From NCBI GenBank assembly GCA_025642065.1, contig JAODUP010000315.1:20001-84000 (forward strand): a DNA stretch of 64,000 bases. The letters are read 5' to 3'. The DNA comes from Paralvinella palmiformis. Lineage: Eukaryota; Annelida; Polychaeta; Terebellida; Alvinellidae. Of the stretch, positions 25,205 to 36,500 are shown in pieces. Made by a program: the position numbers and the translations under genes. The stretch's first letter is position 1; every line of letters starts with the position of its first letter. The notes under the pieces are model-generated. The model saw only the letters and a list, made by a program, of their open reading frames with translations, had not been told where the DNA came from and did no database searches.

Positions 25205-26543
25205 AGAGAGAGTTATTCAGTGCTGTCAACATGGTACGGACAAAACCAAACACAAAATCATATCAGTAAGAATATTAACCTTTAAGTCTTTCGGGTGATA
25301 TTTCCTCATCATCTTCGTCCTCACACCCTTCTCCTTCTGAAAGGTAGCCATGAGGCACAAAGAAGCCATCATCGTCATCCCCAGCATCATCAACCACATC
25401 ATCCTTCTCATCATCAGAACCCTCACCCTGTTGAATAGAAACATTTCACTCACCAGTAATTACAGACTCATACCTACATCTACTTAGATGGGGCACTTCC
25501 TCATTACTGAGTATTGTCCAAGGGCCACAAGGCCCTTCAATCTCCATTTCAGTGTTATGCTCACCACATGCATTGTATTTTACTGTACATGGAATTGTAA
25601 ATAGAAAATCAAAATTCCGTTCCGTTCCTAGTACATTTCAGGAACCTCCCTGTTTACTTAAATACCTCCCATTCAACTTGCCACATTTGTTAATCATGTC
25701 TGATCTAACTTGCTTTATGCCTTCTAATAAAAACCTAAGTATTTATCCTGCTCCATAATCTCTTCACATTTGTTACTAGACATTGGGACTGGTAAAGACA
25801 AAAGTTTATCAGTCTACTAATGAAGGTAGTCTTGAAAACGATCAATCGCATGTATGCTCCCATGGGAGTTGATGTGTGTGCTGGATTGGAACAGGTCTAA
25901 GTCTAATAATAATGTAACACACTTTACGACAGCTATCTAGCTGGATATGGGGCTATATAAATGTCAAATATTATATATATATATATATATAATCAACAAC
26001 AACAATGATTTATTCAACAAATAACTGCCAGAGAAAACCAATCATAGCCAGTTTATCTTGCAAGGCATGATCATATGCAATAATCATTGGTCTGTGTGTA
26101 TTCAATCTGTCCTTTTCGCAGATGTCAGTCATCTGACAATTTTGGCATAACAGACAGAAAAAATGGATGGCAGACCCACATCCACACCATATTCGACGAT
26201 ACCGATAGACACTAGTTAGTTCCTGCCTTTACGAATACATTAGATATGGTTCCTATTGTGAACCAGTAGACTACTGAGTGGTTCTGTGCCTTCGTCACTG
26301 TACTGACTCATCCACCTGTCAGTTTATGATGATGATGGGTTTCACTTACCTCAGAGTGTGAGAGACTTTCACCCGGTTCCTCTTCTTCCCACTCCTCATC
26401 ACTGTCTACCTCATAATCGAAAAGCCCCTGAAGAAAAGAATGAGAGAAATGAATAATGCGACAAACTAAGTAAATTCAGAGCAAATATGGAAAGTATTCA
26501 GATGTTTGGGATAGCTGTTTATTTCCCGTGTGTGTGTTTTAGT

Positions 26544-26576
<33 letters not shown>

Positions 26577-29500
26577 TATCCAGAAAATCCTATACCTCCA
26601 AAAATCTACACATACATAAACTTAAACATACACAGATTTATTATACGGGGCTTGACAACCAAACTACATAATCGGACAAGAAAAACAACATGCTTGGTTG
26701 TCTGCTGTGTCAAGTTGTATTTTTTATGGTTCTCAGTATGTTTTATTGCACCGATGCCAATAACTGACGGTTACGCGATGAGATGCAGTTACTATTTCAT
26801 AGCACGATTTAGTAATCACTCAAATGGTTTGTGGGCTGTGATTGGATATCAACCGGAAATGATTCAAGATGTTGTTGTCTAAGTTCAGCTTTATAATTCC
26901 AGAAAAGAAAACTGCAAAGGGACGTTCTGTATCACAAAAGGAGTACGAAACGAAGAGGATTTTATTGCTAAGTGGACATTTGAATACTGGGGCCGTTTCA
27001 TGATGATGCAGCCAACGAAATGATCTGCAAAACGTGTAAGGGCGTACTTACTAAGGTATATGTGTACATGATGCAGATTAATTTTTACATTTCTTTTTTA
27101 TTGTTCAGCTTGTGCTAGTCTAAGAGACAGTATTAATAAAGGTTTTATGATGCATCTAGTCAAGAGTTGGTAGTATTTTGGAAAGGTTAAAAATGTTATT
27201 TGTCATCACAATGTGCATCCACCAATACAAAACGTTTCGAACAAGTGATCCCCACCCGGACAAGCAAAAATTAAGTGCGATGCGTCATACATGACAATTG
27301 GCCAAAAAAGGTAATGTAGAGCCCTGTTATATATAAATGAACCTAAACACTGATAATAACTCTGGATTACTCATCCGCCTGCAGGGGCCAAGACACACTT
27401 TTAGTTCATTACGCAGAATAATAATATACTTTATACGAATGAATTAGGAGTGACTCTCTCATCTCACTCGAAATCCATGACTTCCTGGTTCAAGCTCAAT
27501 TACAGATTATAAACCAAATAACTAGCTCCTCTAATAATTTAATAAACACCACAAACTGTTTTGAACAACATTCTTTCATCTTGGCTGGTTTTTTCATCAC
27601 TAGTAGCTAATCAGAAGAGAGTCTGATAGGTTTGATGCAATCCTGTTATACCTGATCTTTCCGAAGTGGATTTCTGGGGTTAATCAATCGACTACATTTT
27701 CTCCACGTTCCGTAATAGGCTGGACGATAATTTTCATGGAATTGCAACAGCTTAGCACGGAGGTGGTAAGTTGGATTATCCGGGACTATTTCCATATCCA
27801 AGTCATGGGTTCTAAATATGAGAAAAATAAATAATTATTTACAGAATAGAAAACTGAGTTCTCTGATGTTTAGTTGGCACAGTCAATAGAGCCATTTAAA
27901 ATTTTTAACACTTAAATATCTACTCACAGTGGCCAGGTTTTTGATGCTTGGCCTGGTTTGTAAGACTTCCATTTCAGTTCATCCAGGTAGAGAACTGATT
28001 TTCCCTGTAGTTTGAAGAAAATGGCAAAATCTACAAACTCGAAACAATTAATCAAACGAGCAACAGGCAATGAACTGGAAAGATCTTGGGTCTAGAAAAC
28101 ATCGAGGTCAGAATGTCTAACTGAAAATCATCACAGTCAGTGCACAATCCTAAAGGACCAGCTATGACCTGTTAATATCTGCTCAAAATCTAATGAAAAT
28201 ACAGTTTTCTAGATTTAAGACTAAATCATTAAACGATATGCACTCATTAATTTAGATAATTCACAATTTATTCAGATAAATATTCTAAAAGCTTCACCTG
28301 GTTACTGATGACGGCATCAAGGCTGGCCGCTTTTTCTTGTCTCGTTGACTCTTCTACGCGAACCAATGGTGCTAAACGCATATTGTCTTTCACCTCAAAT
28401 GCTATAAATGGTCCACTCTTTTCTTCATCTGACTGATAACATTGAAATGCCAAATATTACATGTAAGTGGATATCTGAGGCCTGGGAACCTGATTATCAG
28501 CTAACAGAGCAAATAAGTAATTAATGTTTTTGGTCCAAGGGCCAAAGCAGAATTATGTGTGTCTTCAGAAAATGAAAACAAGTTTATGGCTTTCAAGTAA
28601 AACTATGCAGATGATGATGATGATGATTGGTGTTTTACGGCCACTTCTGTGCACATGGTAGGCTAAATGGGTCGAGTGACCTCTAAAGCTTATGAAGTGA
28701 ACTCAAGGATGAAACAACCTCCAGATATGCCCACGCCGAGATTCAAACACGGTGGTAGTGATCTGTGGTCCAACACGCTACCACTAGACCACGGAGGCGC
28801 CCGGCCATTTGTTAATAAAACGAACAAGGCGTCAACAAATGTTCACTAGCCAGAAAAGTAATAATAAAACAGAATGAAAGGAGGCCAGTATCAGAGAAAA
28901 CATATCTAGCTCAATTTCTCGTTTAACAAAATTCACTACCCTCATTACAACACAATGTCATAGTGTCACTCTTAAGGGAAAGTATGGTTCATCCCCCCCC
29001 CCACATTCTAATGAGATTTGAATATTTTTATAGAATTAGTTTTCTATATATTAAAGTCATAAATAAACAAAGACAGCTGTCAATTCAATACAAGTGCATT
29101 AGAGTGGTGTATTATAGTTATTTCTGCACAATTCCAGTAAGAGTTTGTATATTAACATTTTAAATACATGACAGTACTGTTTCTACAGTTGTTAAAAACC
29201 AACTTTTGTTTATGTTTTATTTACGGCGGCATAGCAGTATATATAACATCAAGGTCATCTGTAAATTTATAGTTTCCCTTGGAACAGCCAAAATGCGCTA
29301 AAAATCAGAGGAAAGCTGTTAAATGCTGTTAAAATAAGTCAATTTTCAATATACTTTTCTCCCAGAAGTTACTTAAACTCTGAACTTAATACAGTTAAAC
29401 AATCTACACAAATCGAACAGTTAACAGTATCAACAATCTGATGACGTGTATAATCTGATCATTACCTTGACTGTCTGTGGCTGTTTGTCCGTTTTGGTAA

Positions 29501-30551
29501 AGAACTTGGTGAACAACACTTTCTCTTTCTCTTTTTTCATTTTCTGTTAATTGACAAAGATTGGATGCAAAGAATAAAGAAAGTTTGGTTAGAATCAGAC
29601 AATCCAATGAAGTCAGATATTATCTACAATGCATGCAAACAAAAGACTAATTATGGCATGATCGTTGTGATGACAATATAACAGAACTTAACCCAGAATA
29701 AAAGGCTTTCAGCGAAGTTAACAAAGGTCCACAAATTTCTTAAGCCTAAAAGAACCAGACGAAAATTTAGACTGACCAATTCTTCCTCAGCCCTCAAACG
29801 CTCTTCATCTTTCTTCTTCTTTTCTTCATTTTTTGCACTGCAAAAATAAACTCAATATTATTTTGACATACCCATCTCTTTTAGTCACCTCTTAAGGGAG
29901 AATACAGGAGGCCAATTATAAATCCAGGAGGCAAAACGTGAGATGACCTTTATTTAGACAGAGTTTACAAACACCGTCACTATTTTTACTTACAAATTAC
30001 CAACCCAGTTTGAAAATATCCGACACAAACAAATCGGTTAAGTTATTTAGCCTCGGGGATGGGTACACATCGATGAGGAGTGATTCCCTAAAGAAACTTC
30101 CCACAAGCACAGGACGGAGATGGATTTGAACTCGCAACCTGGAGGTTTGCAGTGCAATGCTTTAAGCAAGGCACTGTTGAAGCACCCACACAAACCTCAA
30201 AGGGACGTACTGCTAATATTACCTGACCTCAAAGCAGGATGAGGAAACCCAGGAATTGGCAAGGTTTTCTCTCCCACCTATTGTAAGTTAATTTTTTTAA
30301 GAATTAGTCCTCGCCGTAGAGTAGTAAATTTCAGACGATTTGCGTCTTCCTCATCTGATGTAGCGAGCCACATAAAATAACTAACATTTCGGATACTATT
30401 CATTAGTATTAAACAAGTCCAAGACTACCACATCGTCCAGATAAGTCCAAATGATATATAATACACTGGGATAACAAGTAATAAATGTAATCACTATACT
30501 TATGACTTATAAAATGAGACAAGCTTTAACATTACCCAATGTCTGATTGAG

Positions 30552-30593
<42 letters not shown>

Positions 30594-33500
30594 AAAACCA
30601 AACAAAACACTTGCTCTATGAGCTCTTGTTTTTTCCTCTTCTCCTCTTCTTTTTCAAGCTGTTTCTTCTTTCGCTCTTCCTCCTTCTGCTGGAGCTTCTC
30701 CTCACGTTCTTTTTGTAATCGTAGCCTCTCTTCTTCCTTCTTCCGTTTGGCCTCAAGACGTTCTTGTTCTTTTATAGCCTGAAATAAAAGTGAATGAATG
30801 AGTACTCAGTTTAGCCATAGTAATGGCACTATCAGGTACCTATGACTGAGGAACGACTCCTTATGAAATTGTGATGTTTTACGGCCACTTTTGTGCACAG
30901 AGTAGGCTAAATGGGCCGAGTGACCTCAAAAGGTAATGAAGCAAAGTCAAAGATGAAACACCCCCTAGATAAGCCCATGCTAAGATTCGAACATTTGCCA
31001 TCAATAAACTAAATAAATAAATTGGTCACTTTTACTTCGTGGAATACCAAAATCCTGGAATCTGATTTAGCTAACTAATCAACTATATCACAGAAATAGT
31101 TACAATTATGAAACAAACCAGAACCAATTCAACATACTCATACACCTTTGTTACTGATCCTAATTAAAAATGCATAAAAAAAAGGAGCATCGCAAATATG
31201 TTACTTAGTTTTATTTTTAAATGTATCTGATTGCATCAAAAGCCAAGGAAATATTATTTTCCAGGACATAATTACCATTTTCCAGGATAAAGTAAACAAG
31301 ATTTACAGGATGATTAATCAAGATATGTGCGAAAAAGCATATCAAATTTATTCAATGTATGATTGATCATTACAATTTTTATGGTACAGCCTCCTGAACT
31401 CTTCTAGCTGTCCGATCCACCCACTTTTATTTAAATTTTTACTGACATGGGATATCAAGACTATGTACCAGTACTCTTTCTTCTACAATCAAAGTTTTCT
31501 TCTACGTGGCATAATATTTATTCACTGGATTTTTGTTCTAAGTGGATGTTTTTCACAAGCAGTATATTTTCCAGGACATTTCCAGGACTTGGAAAATTAT
31601 TTTTTTCCATGTTTTCCAAGATGTGTGGGAGCCCTGTGATTGTAACAAGTAAATTCGAGTTCTTTATATCATTCATCCTTTAATCACCAGATTTTCTGTG
31701 AAAGTTGTTGAGTTATTTAACATGGATCCTGGTCACACCTGGGATGTATAGCCGAAGGGCGACTCTCTAGGTCAACAAACCTCATAAACACAGGCATGAG
31801 CTGGATTTGAATCCACAACCTGGAGGTTTGCAGTGCAGTGCTATAACCATGGTGCAATCAGAATGCCTATCTGTTTTTTTAATATGAGTGTGATGATTGA
31901 TGTTTTACGGGCACTTTTGTGCACATGGTAGGCTAAATGAGCTGAGCAACCTCCAAAGGTAATGTAGCGAAGTCAAAGATGAAACAACCTTGACATATGC
32001 CCATGCCATGATTGGAACTCAGGTGGTAGTGATCTGTGATCCAATGTGCTACCAGTTAAACCAAAGAGGCCTGCTGTTTTTTTTAAAGTAATAACACTCC
32101 CCGGGAAAACTCCTGGAGTAACATTCAGTTAATGATCAACTCGACCAATATAAGAAAAAATAACTTCATTCACAGCAAATATATCACCAAGGTATTTTCA
32201 ACATTTGGTTTCAGAATTTGCTGTGTAACTAAGTCACGCATGCTGTGACTGGAGCTTCCTTTTTGGACTAATCACTTATCTAATGCATTTCAAAGTGTGG
32301 ATCCATTTGTTTACATGTTGCTGAGAATAATTTGGACGCTGTAAGTCACCAATATTCTGTCTCCAATAATTAAAAACAATATTATTATTTTCCACCTTAG
32401 CTTCTAAACGTTGCTGTTCTTTCTCAGCTTTGGCCTGTTCTCTCTGTTTCTGTCGCTCGAGTCTGGCCAACTCCTGAAACGAGACAAAAATGCATGGATC
32501 CATTAATGTAATGTGATACTTTCCATCCACTATAAAAATATTTGTGGTAGAAGGGGGGGGGGTTCGAATTTCAATCTAAGAATTCTGTAACAGCCTGTTG
32601 GTTAATTATCGACGACAACAAATATGAAATGATGTAGTGGAAAATTACACTAATAATTACATTTAATCCTCAAAACCAATTGTTACATTTACCCTTTCTT
32701 TCTGTTTTACTGGATCTTTCTTCCTCGAACCTGCACTCTGTAAGAAATAGTAGAATTGGTTACTACTAGCAACACTGGCACACGTTGAAGCCATAAATAG
32801 TTATATCACTCCATGACAGTGTTTGTGTTTTTATTTCAAACATCCAATTAATTCAAGTAAATGCATTCATCTATGAAATAACTTTATCCATTACAATTGA
32901 AAACCTGACTAATCCCAAGATGACTCCAGTATCAGTTTCTTGCTGATGGAATAAGTATAATCTACAAGGCGGTCATTTATTTCTAATATGCTATTTATCA
33001 TAAATGCTAACATTTATTGTGATAGCATAAACTTAAAAAAAGAACAGATTTAGAAATGAAGGCAAATTACAAATAAAAGAGCGACAGATTACATTCTTTA
33101 TTCTTGGGGTGTCAGTTCTATTCGATTTTGGCGTAACCTGAGACGATGACAGAACATTTGGTGATGAAACGCCGTCACATGGCGCTGTGCCATCCTCCTT
33201 TGACAGATCACAAGCTGAATTGGTCGACGAATTAAGGCTGCTGGATATGGAAACATCAGCACCGTCAGTCGTTACTTCCCCTTCATCTTGCGAGTTGTTG
33301 GAGTTTGTCTCCAAGGTAAGGTCTGCTTCCGATATGACACTCGAATCAAGGCATTTAGAGCCCTTCAGACATTCAGTAACAGCTTCGACAGTTGTATGAA
33401 CCTTTTCAGCATCTAACAGTTCTGATTTGGGCGACGACTTGGAGATAACTTGGTCCTTTAAAGCATTTTCCACACCGATGGATGCTGCAATTTTTAGTTT

Positions 33501-36500
33501 AGTAACAACAGAATCACTAACGTCTATATTTTCAACTTCAGATATAGTAACTCCAACACAGTGAGCATTCTTTTCTCTAACCTGTTCAGTGGCCAACTGA
33601 ACCTTATCCCCTGATTCTTCTAACTGGTCTGATGGCAGAGCATTATTTAACTCATGAACAGTTACTTCCTCACCAACGTTCTCACTATCACAGTTTAATA
33701 ATATTCTAGCTTTACTTATCTCTGGTATACCCATTAATTTCACAAAGCAGTCTAATTTTCCTGAAGATTTTAAATCAGTGGCCAAGTCGTTGTGTGACTT
33801 TCGGGTCGGCTCTTCATTTTTCAAACTTGACGGATCAATTGTCTGGACTGTTCTATCTTCAGAGCTGTTATTTTTCGGCGTTTTGGCTTGTCGGCAAGAA
33901 CTTGCTTGAGGATCAGACAGCTTCCTCTTCTTCTGACTTGAGTTAGCTGACACCGGGGAAGTTACTGGTTTTGGTGTTAGAACTCTGAATGGTAACCGGG
34001 CTGTGCGTGAAAAAAGAAAATATTTATTCAACCTCTACCATGAACAATGCATGAAAATGAAAGATGCGATGTACAGAAAATTGGGTTTAACATATTATCC
34101 AATTTTATACATGCATACCTTGTTTCAATTTTTTTGTAGGAGGGGTGGCTTGGTCTATCACAGAGTCAACGTCCTCAGGTTTCTTATTTTCACCTAAAAA
34201 GGCAGTTCAAAAGAAACAAAACTATCACAAAACTATTTTTATTATAAGTGAGTACTCCGTTTACCTTTAGCACTGGTTGCATGATCTGGAACATATGGCC
34301 AAGGGAACCCCCCACCCCCTCTCAGATACTTCCCACAAACAGAGGGATTTCCAATGTAGTACTACATTCACTATGATTTGTTTACAATATTAAATAAAGT
34401 TGAAATTGGGACGTAGTGCTGATATGATGATTGTTGTTTTACGGTCACTGCGTACATAATAGGTTAAATGGGCCAAGCGACCTCCAAAGGTAATGAAACA
34501 AAGTCAAAGATGAAACACCCTTGAGATATGCACATGCCAAGATTTGAAGACGTGTGGTAGTGATCTGTGATCCAACACGCTATTGCTAGACCACGGAGGC
34601 GCCCATAACTATTTCAGAGCATCATTGATTCTTAATCTTAGTGCTAATATAATGAACTGAGAAGTGGAAAGTTATGGTGTTTAGTTTAATCATAGGATAT
34701 ATCAAGGACAGAAATAAAATAATCTTCAAAAAATGGGGTCATTCTAAGGTTTACATTTATGTCAAAGAGTGTCATGTGAGGATGACAACTCTTGTAACAT
34801 AAAACTATCTGATGTTGGCACCATATTTAGCTGAATGAGTTGCAGAGGGAAAACCTAAATAGTTTTCTTTAAAGAAGTATTACTTTTGAGGGGGACTTCT
34901 ACAGTTTAAAATTGCATAAAACACCATCACAGAAGGATGGTGGCCTGAGGGTTAACCAGGATTATGTGGTTCTCAAACCAGTTTAATAGCCATTAATTTG
35001 AAAAATATGAAAATCAGTTCTGATTGAAGTCTCTTCCAAAAATCTGACTTCAGTTTTCTCTGGCAAGATAGAGGTCTTGGATTGTTGGCATCCTCAGCTA
35101 CACTGTGCCAACATCTGGTAGTTTTATGTTGTTATCCTCGCATGACACTCTCTGACATAAATGCAAACTGTACTTTTCAATCATCAACATTAGACATCAC
35201 TGGATAGATGTATGACAGTTAAGGTGAATAGCTAATGACCGTTTTTCTTGCACGAACATTTTATGTTGGAACCACAAGTTTGTGAGGGCCGAATCACATT
35301 TTAGACCACACTTTACTACTAAAATTGAGAATTTATGAGGGTCATTATACAATTTGGGGACACTTTCGCGTCCATGACATTATCTTGTCATAATATCTCC
35401 TGTTTTTGTAATTTCTGTTTCAATAAATGGTGTTACTACTTCAAATGTCATTTATTAATAGAAATAACGATAACAATAAAACCTGACTTGATTAACTAAA
35501 CATCTATCACTAACCATAGCTTTCTGGATCTGGTAAATGACCTGTCCAGTATCTAACTTTATTTTAATACCTGATGTTATATTGTATAAACAAATAATCT
35601 GATGACATTTTTTTTAAATACTTTATGTAAAATACATTTGTTATGACAGCACATATCATGTTTTATTAATTTACAAAAATTGAAATTATCAAATTATATG
35701 CATACAAAGTTACACCCAGCAAACTACAACTCTGTCATGAAAACAGAACTTTTCCAAGGCAAGAGAATGATTGCTCTATATATGGCTACTACATTCATCA
35801 GATGGCAGTCATAGAGATGTTTGAGCGGGAAAGAATACCTTTTAAACCTTGTTGAGCATGTACACTTATTCATTTACATATTGATATGCTCATTTCATGG
35901 TTGACTGACTAGGTCAGTCAGCTCCATCACAGTGATTACTCATAGATAACGTACAACAAATATTATTTTCAACTCCGTCACGATACTCTCTGTGATGGGA
36001 GACCCCTCTTTGTCGCCCAATGTATGTAGGCCTTGGCCTATGTTCAACCCTCTTGACCCACCAATTTGAGATTTAGATTGACACCAATAGAGCCAAATAG
36101 GCATCATTAATGTAACAGAAGACAACAACGGAGATGTAGTCATCAGCGCATCATCAGATAAAAAACCTACAGAAAAAGCTGGGCTGCTGCGGTCTGACGC
36201 GTATCGCCAACTTTAGAAGTGTTCTATCAAACAACAGCAAGAGAGTTGTGGAACAGTTAGAAAGATGCTCCTTTTCATTTGACACCGAGTGATCAAATTA
36301 GACAACGGTACAAAGAAGCTAGGACAGAACGACTGCGTAAAAAAGACAGATGGGGAAACCTGAATGTGACGTCGGCGGCAGGTGTTTCCCAAACAATTTG
36401 ACGGGATTCTAGATTTTCTCGTCCACCTGAAGTATTGGTCGAATTTCTCCCCATCAAATCATAGTTACGGTATGCTCCTTGTTGAAGCCTGTTCTTGTTT

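Larger units (their letters stand above)
22671..25279 (-). other. chaf1a intron 13
   Basis: Holds a 5'-truncated S1 insertion with perfect target duplications (24336-24396) and a (TA)n(GA)n array at 25146-25210. The rest is unremarkable AT-rich sequence. Confidence 0.7.
30779..32395 (-). other. chaf1a intron 5, repeat-dense
   Basis: About 1.6 kb holding S1 fragments (30868-30993, 31883-32073), an S3 copy (31712-31862) and a CCAGGA-rich repeat (31195-31640). No coding sequence was recognised. Confidence 0.7.
29466..32737 (-). other. chaf1a exons 4-8: KER coiled coil and PIP-like box
   Basis: Exons 32693-32737, 32396-32473, 30609-30778, 29777-29837 and 29466-29543 encode a nearly continuous Lys/Glu/Arg helix (for example ELARLERQKQREQAKAEKEQ). 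It ends in KVLFTKFFTKTDKQPQ, equivalent to the ITRFFQK PIP-like motif of human p150. The KER region binds DNA in homologues. The donor of the 30609-30778 exon is weak: phase demands exon...AAGT followed by gttttg, rather than the GT two bases earlier. Confidence 0.88.
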
